Positions 51,601 to 63,063 of a DNA stretch of 64,000 nucleotides are shown piece after piece. A program made the translations under genes and the position numbers. The DNA comes from Aldrovandia affinis. Its lineage: Eukaryota; Chordata; Actinopteri; Notacanthiformes; Halosauridae. Positions within the stretch are counted from its first letter, which is position 1; each line of letters begins with the position of its first letter. Under the pieces are notes generated by a model. It saw only the letters and a program-made list of their open reading frames with translations. It made no database searches and had not been told where the DNA came from. The stretch covers positions 1,746,501-1,810,500 of the forward strand of contig JAINUG010000088.1 in assembly GCA_029706075.1 (NCBI GenBank), in the 5' to 3' direction.

Positions 51601-54600
51601 TGTACATTTCCTTTTCTGTAGGAAAAGAGGGGAGCTTTGCTGCATTGTCTGGCCAGAGTTCTTCAGCACTTTGATGTAAGTGTGAGTGGGAGCTCAGTGT
51701 GTGTGTTGGGGGAGCGGGAGCAGGCTTGGGACCGAAACCACTGTTACAGTGTGCAATCTGGCTTGTCTGGCTTGGGTTATTCGCCCCCTTTCAGCCTCCT
51801 CCTAATGGATGATTTATCCGCTGCCTGTTGCTCCCGTTTCCTCCTGTCGGGTCCCTCTGCGGCCAATGGTTTCATTTACTTAGACCCTGAGAGCGTGGGT
51901 TGGTGTGTGCGTGTGTTGGGGGCCTTCAGTAAAGGTCGTTTGGGAGAGAGCGGGGAAAGCAATCGGAGGAAAATGAATGATTATTATTATTATTAGTAGC
52001 AGCCCAGATTTGTTTTTTAACAGGGTTTATTGCTGCATTATACATTTCCAAAGACTCCTGAAATGTGCAGGCAGTAATACGATGTTTGTACCCTGTCTAG
52101 CCAGCTTCCAGCACTAGTTTAATCCTCCTTTGCTCTTGTTGCCCTTTTTGTCAAGTCAGATTTTCTTCATTTAGTGTCGCAGTCAAGACTATTTTACTGG
52201 GCACAAACCACAGTCCCATCAACATGATGTACACAGTCCATCCATCTACCAAATCTCCGATGGTTTTTGAAATGCACCGACTTTCGAATTTAATAGGATT
52301 TAATTGTCTGATTTAGTCCAGTTCATGATGCAGGTAATAAATCCGTTAAGTAATGAAGTCAGGGTTGCTGGGTATGTACGGTACGGTAAGTTTGGGCAAA
52401 CCAAACTGCAGTTCATATTTAACTGAGAATTTCAACTTTATCTCCAGCTATTTCATACATTAGCTGCCAATTTCATACATAATCATGCGTGGTGATGTAT
52501 CAGCTGAGCACCCCCATGAGTCTTGCGTTTGTGTGACACTGCGTCTCTGCCAGGAGGAGGAGAAGCGCAGCGAGGCTCTGTCCATGCTGGAGGAGTCGTC
52601 TCGTCATGGCTGCCTTCAGAGCTCCTACCTGCTGTGGGAGCACCAGCGGACGGCGGCGGTATGGGATCCTGTTCGATTACCGCTCCGTTGTTATTAATGA
52701 TGTTGTGATGCGCGTTTCGCCCGCACATTTGAGGCCTAAAGGTGACTGCCCGTGGATGCAGTACGCTTGCAGGTGGCCTCAAGTCAAAGTGTAAATTTGG
52801 TCTGTATCAAGTACTAGCACAATCCTGCTCATACACTCATCTTCCATATTCCACGATGTAAGCCAACCAAATCCCAAAATCCACACCCTTTGGCAACTCC
52901 CCCTTCCCCTGAGTGTTAAAACTGAGTGAAATGAAGACCGCTGAAATGGAGATGATGCTCGCTAAGCCTCTCAGCAGGGAGTGACTTGGTGAAAGAGCAG
53001 GCTTCTCTTTCACTCCGTTTCCAGATAATGAAATTGCCAATGTGCATAAACTGCACGTTGATATGACCACATGAGAATTTTCAGCATTAGGTTTTTTTTT
53101 TGGGGGAGGGGGGGAGTTTATATTATTTCAACCGGATTTTGTATTTCTCTGACAAGCTCTCGATGAGAAGCTGGAATCTTAAACCCTACGTGTGAAGCAC
53201 TACATGCATGTAAAATCAGTCCATGGTTTGAGAGAAACCAGTGACGCCTCATTTCACACCTGGCTTTTGTACGGATAGGTCCCAGTGGGGAGGTGTTGGC
53301 AGCCCCAGGTAGGGGCAGAGTAGCAATTGTCTGCTGCCCAATCGCTGCGCTGCCACGCCCCCATCCAGAAAGTAGTTATAAACCCCTTATGTAAACCATC
53401 TCCAGATTAGATCAGGAACAATTGAACTATACAATGTAAACCTGAATGTGGTAATGTTGATGGTAGCAAGTACATGCTTCTTGTTTTGGCTGAACATTCA
53501 ACAATTATTCTATCTTGTGTAAAACAAATGTATCACTTTGTTTGCATACCAGTGCTGTGTTAAAACAAAATAGGTTGTCTCCCTCTTTTCTAATAAATAC
53601 ATAAAAATAATCGTATACCTGACGTATACCTGCTCTGCTAAGAAGGTGCTGTTCTTCTTAGCAGAGCAGGTGTGTGCCGTTTGTACCACAGTGTGTGTGT
53701 GTGTTCAAGCCCTGTCAGTTATGAGCCCTCACCTCTAACCCCTCTTTCCGGATCCCCCCAGGTGGCAGATCCGGGCAGGTATCTCCAGTGTCTGCGCACG
53801 CTCAGGGACTACGCGGCCAAGGGTTGCTGGGAGGCACAGGTGCACATCTCCGCTCTTTCCTCTCCGCGCGTGTCACAAACTCTGCTTTTCACAGATGTAT
53901 CGATCCCCTGGACAGTCGCCCCCTCCCCACCTTTTGAGTCTAGGGTTTTTTTCTAAATGCTTTCATTGATATTTTGACTGTGTTCCAGGTCTATTTGTCC
54001 AGCTTTTTTTTTTATTTTATAAAAAAAAAAACATTAATGATCTTCCCGTCTCCCCCGTACTTCCTTGCTTCTTGTCTATTAGTCTGTCTGTCTTCAGTCT
54101 CCTTTTTTTCCATTTTCATTTGGCCAGGATTTGCATGCCAGCTGGCTGCTCCGTTTGAGATATGCGGGTGTAAAACAGCCTCCCATCTTCATTTTATCAA
54201 CCCCCCCCACTGCTATCTTTGGAGCCGTTGGATGAGTGAGCTTGTAGGCAGGCGCGATATCACACTGTCGGATTCAGACTGGTGAACCCTTCCACACGGT
54301 CTGCGTCACCCTCTCCTTCCATTTTATGTCAAAGGCGAAAAAGAAAATTCAAATAACGCCAACTTAACAACTTAACGCGTTCACTTCTTACCTCTGGGCT
54401 CTGGGAGTGCTGCACGCCTGTCCTGTCATAGAGCTGGAGCCAGGTTGGCGTGAGCCGTGGCACACGGGGTCACGCCGAACCTTGGCATCAGGTTCAGGGT
54501 TGGAAAAGGGTTTCCTTGTAAGACTCCAGGGCATGCTAGTCCTAGGCTGCCTTTCATCGTCGATCTACGCCTCCCTGGGCCAAGCTGTCTTGTCATTCAG

Positions 54601-57600
54601 CCTTTTTTTTTTTTACGACTTCTCTCTTCCCCCGTCTCTGATCATCTGGCACTAAAGTGCTTTAATTGCATGAATTTACAATCTCTGATCATGTATTGCC
54701 TGCACCTGAATCTAATGTAACTCATTAACCCCAGTGGGAAAATTGGTGGAGTGGCAGTGTCATTAAAAATAAATGATTGGTCATTGGTCATTGTAGTAAT
54801 TAACAATACAATACAACCGTGCTAAATCTGGGGAACCCTCTCTCTCTTCAGATGGCCCTGGCTAAGTTGTGCAGCGGTGGGAACCCGGTGGGGCTGGAGG
54901 CGGGGCTGTGACCCAGCTCTTCCGGGCCCACGCCCGACCGCACACAGGACCTGCTCCGCCGGGGGATAAACAACACCATGAGGTGAGACGAGACGGGGTG
55001 GCAGGGCGTGGTCCAAAGGTCCGCCGGATCTTAATGGCTCGCTGCACACCAACCCCAAATTCTCCCAATAAAAAGAGTGATGATTCTTGTTATTCTTATG
55101 TTATTGGATTGGTAATATGGATATTATGAGCTACCTTGTGTGTATTAATTTTAATAAAATGCAATTTTCATTTAGGGGAACATTGCAGAACCTCCAGTGG
55201 AGATTTTGTTCCGTTTCTTCATTTTTCATTCCCTCCCTCTTCCTTCCTTCCTTCCTTCCTTCTCCTTCCCTCTTCTCGCCTCCCTCTCGCCACCCTTCCC
55301 TCCCTCAGGTACATATTGGTGGACTGGCTGGTTGAGGTGACCACCATGAAGGACTTCTCCAGCTTGTCCCTGCACGTGACCGTGAGCTGTGTGGACCGCT
55401 ACCTGTCCCTGCACTCCGTCCCCAAAGCCCACCTGCAGCTGCTGGGCATTGCCTGCATGGTCGTCTGCACCAGGTGCGTCACGTTGCTTTCCACCGTTTT
55501 TAATTTATTTGATAAACCTTCTCAGGCAGACAACGGTGCAGCCCTGACACTATTAGACAGCTATGCTGACTATGCTAATTGAAGCACTTGAACACCGCCT
55601 CAGGTACATCAGCAAGGAGATCCTGACCATCCGGGAGGCAGTGTGGCTCACGGACAACACCTACAAATACGAGGACCTGGTGAGGATGATGGGAGAGGTC
55701 ATCTCTGTGCTGGAAGGCAAGATCCGGGTGAGTGGATACGTGCAGTCACGCCCTACGCACTTCACGGATGTTTTAAGCTTGCTGATTGGTTGCCTCCTCT
55801 CGTGGGGTCCTTAAAGTGTGCTGACTGGCCCTCTCCTCTCTCTCCAGACTCCCACTGTTCTGGACTACGGTGAGGTGCTTCTGGCCCTGTTGCCCCAGGA
55901 GAGGCGCAGCGCCCACCTCTTCAGCTACGTCTGCGAGCTGTCGCTGCTCTATACCTCGCTGACCCTGCCGTCCCCGGCCCGACTCGCCAGCGGTGCTCTG
56001 CTGCTCACGCGCGCCATGCACCATCACAGTACGTCCGTGTCGCAGTGCGAACGCACCCCTCGGTGCACCCTTTGTTAACCTGGCTCAGTCCTCCCCTGGC
56101 ACCTTAAACTTGATTTAAAAAAGAACAAAATAATAATAATTAGAATGTGGTCATGCTGAAAATGGCACACATTTTGCTTGAAGGTGCTTGGTTCTATGTT
56201 GAGTTGTGGCATTCCAAAAAGTTACATTTTGTGGTAAAAAATATCCTGTATAAAGCGTACAAATCCTGCATTCTTTTCCCCCAAAGCTTGTGTTCTGCAA
56301 TTAGTGAAGCTGAGCATTCCAGGGGCCCAGATTAGCAGTCGTCCTATCGTCTGAGATGAATAAAAATGAAGGACGACTTTCGATTTCCAGGTGGTCGTCC
56401 TGCTGACGACTGAATTTAGGATTTTATTATTTTTTAAATGATCTAACTGGAACTATTTCTGTTTTGCACTCACATCGTAACAAACATGACATGCATGGAT
56501 ATTCAAAAATATTTCTGAAGTTCCAAATGGGAAAAGCGGCACATTGTCACTCGCATGCAGTCTGTGTTCACCGCGTTTGTTGTTGTTGCTATGCCAGACT
56601 GCAGCAGTCAAGAAAGTTTGCGGATCACAGCACATCGACACAACAGCGAGAATCAGCTAGTTAGCTAGCTAGCTAACGTTAGTGTTCACGGACATTGGAT
56701 ATCGATATCAGTTGTTGCTAGTTGCTTGCTAATACAAGGATCATGCATTTATCACTTACCAAGCCTTGAATTAGCAAGCAATATCCGTGAACACTAGCTA
56801 GCTAGTTACTGTCTATATTCAGTTCACTGAGCCCTCCCACCAGGCTGAAGAATTGCTGTGATTTTCCTGCAGTGATTTCTCATCTCCGTCCTACAGTCCA
56901 AGCACAAATCATTCCCACATCCCTGCTCGGTTAAATCTAGGAATTATTAGCTAGGTATTACGTTAACTGCCATACCATACTCTAGTTGGGAATGGAAAAA
57001 TTTCTTGTTCGAGTCCCATTATGAGACTCTAGAGTGTCAAACTCATTATGAGATAGGTGATTCTACAGTCAGAACATTAGTGAAATCATTCTGGTTGCAA
57101 CAAAAACCCACCTGCCCACAATGGAATGAGTTTGGCTCACAGTCACTATTCGCTAACGCCACCTGCGGGCACCCGGCGGAGCTTCACTGCTACACAGTCC
57201 CATGAGCACACGCTGCACAAGTCAAACATAAATATCCATGTAGAAAATAAATAACTTTAAACCGTTGTGTCTATCTTTGGGCTACATACGACGTAGTGAT
57301 CGCATTTTCAAAGATGTGGAGATTTATTGAGGGTGCAAGTCCATCCCCCCACTAAAAAGGCTAAAACCAAAGAATATCAGTTAAAACTCAGCGAAAATAT
57401 GATTCAGAGCAGAGATTGCACTTTCCAGGAAAATTGGGAGGTGAATAGACCAAGGACAAGTAACTTTTAGGAAGGACAAGCATCTATTCAGTGTAGGTCT
57501 GCTACTGTGAGTTAGCATGTCTGCTCCATTATACTCCCTGGGTATTTACCAACAGCAGCCCTAGGTCTTGGTACTGCTGTGTTTTGGGAGTACATGTTTT

Positions 57601-57878
57601 AAAGACGTTTAAAAAAAAAATGTATTCCCTGGTAATTAATATTTTATTGTTAACAACTGTTATTAGTGTTTTATATTAGCTGTGAGGCAGAGTATGTGAA
57701 GTTCCTAGCAACAATGTAAAAAGGCAAAGCCGCTTGATGCGCAGACTTGGGTTCTGAGCCTAAGCCGCCCCTCTCATTGTCCAATCACAGCTCCCGTGTG
57801 GCCAGGCCAGCTGGCTGAATACACTGGCTTCTCCGAAGATGACCTGGTCCCTTGCGCTGTCCAGCTCTACATGAAGTG
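46707..57878 (+). CDS. ccnf: CCNF, cyclin F (F-box only protein 1); 3' part not found; two reading-frame lesions
   Basis: Substrate receptor of the SCF(cyclin F) ubiquitin ligase, acting on CP110, RRM2 and others. Thirteen exons: 46707-46719, 48004-48158, 48877-48983, 49105-49172, 49286-49483, 51622-51675, 52554-52658, 53762-53839, 54852-54982, 55309-55473, 55604-55727, 55848-56028, 57791-57878. They encode an N-terminal basic NLS (PTKRRVRKR), the F-box (LTLLSLPDEVLLCVLQ to the WARVSFKDNW region, about residues 29-80), Sel1-like helices (AAEKGNFEAAVKLGIAYLYNEG), and the cyclin box with the MRYIL substrate-docking motif and LTDNTYKYEDLVRMMGE. The start of the second cyclin fold is in exons 12-13. 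Human cyclin F is 786 residues; about 490 are visible here, so the rest of the second fold and the PEST tail are missing. Exon 5 needs a 1-bp shift near 49440, and exon 9 contains a TGA at 54909. All other exons are clean. The start ATG has G at -3. Confidence 0.9.
48165..48346. repeat. Compound microsatellite in CCNF intron 2
   Basis: An (ACTCACTA)n run passes into (ACTC)n and then a long pure (AC)n. It starts only a few bases after the exon 2 donor. A second (AC)n of about 54 bp lies at 48639-48692 in the same intron. Confidence 0.9.
49286..49483 (+). CDS. ccnf: CCNF exon 5 with apparent +1 frameshift
   Basis: The incoming frame reads DPFVWVFIRPPWSPSGSCCKA and then runs into CGI and a stop at 49450-49452. 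The conserved continuation VVYDRLKAECDTHT is present one base over, starting at 49442. The exon as written is 198 nt, but the phase of exon 6 (EKRGALLHCLARVL) requires one base fewer. One extra base near 49438-49441 explains both observations. Confidence 0.8.
53628..53671. repeat. Perfect 18-bp inverted repeat in CCNF intron 7
   Basis: Left arm 53628-53645 (ACCTGCTCTGCTAAGAAG) is exactly reverse-complemented at 53654-53671, with an 8-nt loop. It lies 91 bp upstream of exon 8. Confidence 0.85.
54852..54982 (+). CDS. ccnf: CCNF exon 9 with in-frame stop and local frame switch
   Basis: Frame 1 reads MALAKLCSGGNPVGLEAG, then CTG and TGA (54909-54911). The homologous stretch VTQLFRAHARP lies in another frame from 54908 to about 54940. 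DLLRRGINNTM then resumes in the original frame from 54948 and joins exon 10 (YILVDWLVE) in the correct phase. A loss of one base near the G-run at 54902-54905 and a gain near 54930-54945 would account for it. Confidence 0.75.
56663..56806. repeat. Inverted repeat with AGCTAGCTAG ends (CCNF intron 12)
   Basis: TAGTGTTCACGGACATTG on the left is mirrored by the complement of TAGTGTTCACGGATATTG on the right. Both arms carry AGCTAGCTAG runs at their outer edges. It looks like a MITE remnant or a fold-back; no exact target duplication was identified. Confidence 0.55.
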
Positions 57879-58549
57879 GTGAGTCTGTTCCTCCTGTTAA
57901 AAATTTCAGTTCGTAGCCATTCCTTCCCTGGCCCCTTTCACCAGCGATAGTCAGCCATTTTAGGGGGCCCTGTTGTTCTTGGAAAATATTTAGTCCTGGA
58001 AAGTGGTCACACACATCCCACTGTCTTTCTAAAAATAATATTTACTCAGTTAGTAAAATAAAGTTTGTTATTCCAGCTAGGGAAACGTATCAAATTGCTT
58101 CCTCACCAGTGGGGGTGTAATCTGGGCAAACAATATCAGTGTGCTGCTATTACTAAAATGGCTACAACAACTTTTTCTGCACCTCGGAGTGTCAAAATAT
58201 CTGAAAGCACTGCATAAAATAGTTATTCCCTCCTGCAATTCCATCTTATCTTATGAGAATTTGTCTTTTATCGGAATAATAAAATGTATGTATTCTTCCC
58301 ACGATCTTGTGAAAAATACAAATGCAAAGCTCAGTCCTGATCTTGATCTTTGGGTGTGATGAGCAGTCAGACTGGGAACGGTTTTCCTCGTGTCCATGGC
58401 GGTTAGTCGAAAGCCCACAAGCAAGTCTCTCGCTAATGGAAGTTTGGTCACATGACTGAACTGTTGAGACTCACTTTTGACTGTCTGGCATCAGGGCCTG
58501 CAGTATGTCACACTACACTCTTTCCTCCGTGTTGCTTTAGGGGCTTTTC

Positions 58550-60095
58550 ACCCCAACGATTTGGGGAAAATATTGAATTGCGTTTTTTCTGATCGATATT
58601 GTGATTTGATTTGCAATATAATTATTTTTTAAAGTCAAGCTTCAGTTCAATATTCACTGCGTAATAGATTTAAAAACGTGATGGAACATTACCATGTGAT
58701 ACTGTCAAAAGGTTAACTGCACTATATTCTAAATGCAAAGATGAGCACCTACAGATATAAATTGCTTCCAACATTTATTTATCTAACTTTTGAATTGCCA
58801 TAGAACAATTATCACAAAAGCTGTGACTGTTCATTTAAATAAGTAAAATGTAAAAATAAGAAAAGAATGGCTTTTGTAAACAATCTCTGACATTGAAACG
58901 CCTCGACCAGTTCACCCTCCCCTTCCCCCTGGGGCGGACAGCCAAATGCCGCCCCCGATCGGGACTAACGGCCAGGGCTGGTTTGGCAGAAACTGGTTTC
59001 GAACCGCATCCCTAATAGGCAGCCAGACTCGTATCGGACCAGCCAAGATACGGTGCGTTACACCTCTACGCTATCCATCGCCCCCTAACATTTCACTTTT
59101 AATTGGACAACCCACAGAATAATTATCACAGAAGCTATCACTAAATATATAATAATATAAATAAGTCGATCATTCACTTATGGCTCAGCAGCAGCACCTC
59201 AATATTGCACATTGAACTACAACATTTATTTGCTGATATCCAGCATTTAACTTTTGAACATTTGGTCAACGGGAAAGTATGCTGTTTGCAGGCAGTGACT
59301 CTTCAACTGAAAGTCATCATCTATGAAATGGACGGGGAGGCTTAGGTATGGCTCGGTTGTCCTCCTTGACCACAGATCTCAACTTTCTTCCTGCATGTTT
59401 CGTACAGTCCTGGGATGACATCTTGGTTAAAGTATGTGCGGGAGGGAATTGCATATCTCTTATCCAACGTTTAGAGCAGGTTTTGAAAACCATCTTTGCA
59501 CACTGTTAATAGACACCATGTCTTTAGCGAGGTAGTGGGTTATTGAGTTTATCTCACGGTGCCTTTCATATGGCGTGATACTTTCGAATGATTGTGAAAT
59601 AGTGGTTTGTTTCATGGATCGCGACTGGGCTACGGCATCATTACTTCCAGTTGACTTTTTGGCCATACACTCATCGTATTGCTGTCTGTGGTGCTTTTTC
59701 AAATGCTGATACAGGTTTGTGGTGTTGCCTCGTGATATGGTGACTGCTCCTCAACATGACTTGCACAAAACCTTCATGCACATCCGTCTTTTCAAATCCG
59801 AAATACTGCCATACCACCGAAGTGTTGCTTTTCTTGGGTACTATATCATCCAATATTGTTTCTTATGGTTCAGCATAGGCACTCATTTTTTCCGCACCAT
59901 GAATTTACTTGGGTCACTTCTGATCGGCAAGCATGTCTGGTACACAAAGAGGGCATGAACTGGTCAGACACGCTGCATTGCATAAAGTAATGCATCTTAA
60001 ATCGCAGCTTTTGCAATTTGCTAATTAGATTGTTTCAGATCGCAATTTGGATTTAGAAATGGATAAATTGTCCATCACTACGATGCACGATATTG
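58550..60095 (-). mobile_element. hAT-like (BED-finger) transposon relic with SINE inside
   Basis: The minus strand at 59853-59460 encodes a broken BED-finger transposase N-terminus. It reads KSNTSVVWQYFGFEK, then a frameshift, then NTTNLYQHLKKHHRQQYDEC, then ESITPYERHREINSITHYLA and KDMVSINSVQRWFSKPALN, the ZBED/hAT pattern leading into the catalytic region. Nothing of the catalytic core is left. AT-rich flanks with GATATTG-type motifs suggest the element spans most of this stretch, but I could not pair the termini. Confidence 0.65.
58905..59088 (-). repeat. tRNA-derived SINE nested in the hAT relic
   Basis: The minus strand has a B-box-like GGTTCGAAACC, and the body shares GGACAGCCAAATGCCGCC with the SINE at 32030-32306. 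It interrupts the AT-rich hAT-like sequence, so it is the younger insertion. Confidence 0.6.
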
Positions 60096-62167
60096 CGTCA
60101 CTCGGGATTGAGCACAAGAAAACAAGCAATTATAGATTGGGTTGTAGAGGAACAGAAACAAAAGGGTGTAGATTGGGAATTTCATGGTTTTGTAAAATTC
60201 CTAGCCATCACCGCTAGCCCAAAGTATGCAAAGATTATATAAAAGATTGCTGGCACGGTACGCCTCTAGCACCAACCACCCAGTAAATGCATTCACATGT
60301 GCACATTTACCATGGAGGGAATTGCGATTGTTTTGTTTTTTTACTTGCATATTTTAACGACTGCCGAAACGGACCAATTTACTTCAATTCGAAAGGCCAC
60401 AGTAAAATCACAATTGCATTACTCCCCTCTTATCGTCAGCATAAACCATTGTGCATGTTTGTAGGAAATCAAGGAAAAACTCAAGCCTTGTTTGTTTTGA
60501 GAAGAAGGAATAAATGGTAGATGGTGGCTCATCGAAGCAGATGACGTTTCTGTTGCTCGTCCTGAGCCCTCTTCCTGGTTACCTTCTGGTCCACCTGATT
60601 GTGGGAGATCGTAAAGGTCTTGCTGCTTTCACTCTGAACTAAATGACACACAAGGAAGCTGCATCATGGACACTGGCCTTGTGGAATCGGACAAATCACT
60701 TGGTACTTCCTCCGAGTCTGAAGGCGATGTTGAAATCAATAAATGCACAAAAATGTTGTATGTATGCACACATGTCCTCATAAGCATGATTTGTCTGTGC
60801 TTAGCTTTTTGTATAGCCTTTGGATAAAATATGTTTTATTTCACAATTTGGTTTCTTGTTATTAAAGCTATTTTGGTGCACAAGCCACATTTGCTAATGT
60901 TCCAGTTGGCATAATACAAGCAATTATGAGTCATGATACCCATCTACTGTAGCAGCCAATTCTCACCCAGAAATATTTAAAAACTGAATTCCCTTATCAT
61001 TACAAACACAAGCCCTGTTGTAGAGCTTTTCAGTGGGAGCTAGTCTTGACTCCAGACATTGGATAACACATCACGTTAATTTCAAACACTGTATTATACA
61101 CAGAGAGCTCTTGCAAGCAGACCACTCTGCCACTGTTCTAGACGACGGTACTGCTCCGGGAATAGACGTGAGAAATTAATAAAAGATGGCTCATCTCTTG
61201 CCTCCAGTTCACAACATAAGTTTGCGTAGGCCCCTTGACTCACGCTCTAGCACCCATGGTTGGCTCCGAATCCTTGATCTGTGTTTTTGCTTTTGCGGCG
61301 TTTAATCAACAATACAATTGCAGCAAGCAACTCGCCGTCACTGCTATCATCCTTTTTTCCAGATAGAAAATATCCAGTAACCACCAATAAAGCCTGTATC
61401 AACACAGAGGTAAAGAGAGTGGTTGTTATGGAAACGGTAAACTGTCTCTGCTTCATCGCCCTGATGTAAACTGGCTAGTTTTAGAATGTTGCAGACCGTA
61501 CGCATTGGGACTCTGCTGCAACTGCAGAATGGTCTCATCTCCTTGCGAATCTTTGATATAAACTGGCCTTAAGAGGCCTTGCCGATCTGTTGTGCTGTTT
61601 GTCTGTCAGTAATTTCACTTTTCCATAGAGTGGCTGCCTTATTAATTGAAGGCCCTTAATAACTTTGTTAATTTCCCCCTCTTTCCTGAGACGTGCAATT
61701 GCATGCGCCTCCGGCGTTGTCTAATTTCCTCAATTAGGTCCCAGTCTCGAAGCCTTTGGAGAGGAAATTGGCCTCTGTGGTGTTTGCGAAGAACACGGAC
61801 CGTTTTCTTTGAGCTGATTATTTGTTTGGTTTCTGTTGGTAAAGCGAGCACTCCCTTCCGTTCAAACCGCATACTGTGACTCGCTAGTGAAATTAACATC
61901 AATTTTTGCAAAATGATTTAGAGTTGCTAAGAGACACCTTTTCTTTTGTTGGGCTGCCACCGCGGGGCATCCGGGCCTCCTAGTCCACGTCTTCGCCTGC
62001 CGATGACGGAGCCACAGCGTGGAGGCGAGCGTTCTAACCAGGGTCTCCGCTGGTTTCGACGTGGCCCGCTCACCCTCCCGCCAACGGGCGACTTGGCCAC
62101 GCTGCCACGGTCATTACTCCCCAAAGATTATAACTCTGTGGACCGCCCTGCAACCTTTGTTTTGATA
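60096..62167. other. Unassigned stretch downstream of visible CCNF exons
   Basis: No CCNF exon was recognised. A GC-rich 160-bp island at 61950-62112 contains tRNA-like pieces (GCTGGTTTCGACG) and may be another SINE. A minus-strand frame at 61642-61911 (89 codons, very basic) has no motif I know. The rest is AT-rich. Confidence 0.35.
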
Positions 62168-62175
62168 ACCACAAT

Positions 62176-63063
62176 TAGGGGTGGGCGATATGAGCTAAAA
62201 TTCATATCACAATATTTTCCACTGTCCAGACGATATCGATATGATATCACGATATATGAGAAAAGAAATCTGAATCACATTTTAATAGCCCTTCTTAGTT
62301 AAATGACATTAGTTAAGGCAAAATATGTATTTTAACCCTATCGAACCAGAAAGAGTTATAGCGAGTACCGGCAGCGAATGATGACTTGATTGATTGCTGA
62401 GTGGGAGTCTGGCTTGTCTTTGGGCGAGCTCCTGGACTAACTGTTTCACGCATTCGGGTACATTCCTCATATTCACGGACATGCATGGTTTTCAGGTGGG
62501 TAAACAGGTTGCTGGTGTTTCCACCTTTGGCTAAAACAACACAGCGACACAACTTGCATAGTATTGTTTGTTGGTCGAGGTCGGAGATTTTGAACCCAAA
62601 CCAGTTCCAAACGACAGAGGAGCCCCCTTTCTTTTTAACCAATTCGTCATCATCCTGCTCTTGAGCAACATCACTTTCTGCGTGTTCGCTCATTTTAGAT
62701 TCTTCACTTTTGCACTTGTAATAGGCTATAAATATTAGTACGTAGTTTGCCTGCTAACTGCAGCTGCCTGCACGCTTGTTTGTTGCTACATGCGCGCAAC
62801 AAATGCATAAAACGTCCGCTCAAAAAAAATAGGTCAACATATTAACATGCTTCTTTTTTTCGTAGGAACCTGGAGGTTAGATTAAAATAAAAAATAGATG
62901 TAGCTACTAACTACTATCACTCAATTGAAATTTTGAACAAAACAATATGAATGCCAAATTAGAATTTATGAATATATAACGGTATCCACGGTATAGCAAA
63001 ACCATATCGTGGCGCAGCATAATACCGGTAGTCACTTTCATACCGGTATAGCGCCCACTCCTA
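62176..63063 (-). mobile_element. 888-bp non-autonomous hAT with intact BED finger and perfect 8-bp TSD
   Basis: The termini TAGGGGTGGGCG and (inverted) TAGGAGTGGGCG match at 11 of 12 positions. The direct repeat ACCACAAT flanks the element at 62168-62175 and 63064-63071. The only coding part is on the minus strand, 62693-62313 (126 codons): an acidic start, then a complete BED zinc finger with Trp29, Cys46, Cys49, His66 and His71, then a Ser/Thr/Pro-rich linker. The catalytic domain has been lost. Confidence 0.9.
62313..62693 (-). pseudogene. BED-type zinc-finger N-terminus of a hAT transposase
   Basis: Open frame of 126 codons from a good ATG. The finger SSVVWNWFGFK, then CKLC, then NTSNLFTHLKTMH, is intact, so it could still bind DNA if expressed. 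After about residue 112 the sequence no longer looks like the family. It is called a transposon relic because it sits inside an element with terminal repeats and target duplications and lacks a DDE core. Confidence 0.75.

Noticed and set aside
55136..55582. 148-codon plus-strand frame as an independent gene
   Set aside because: It is CCNF exon 10 read through into both flanking introns.
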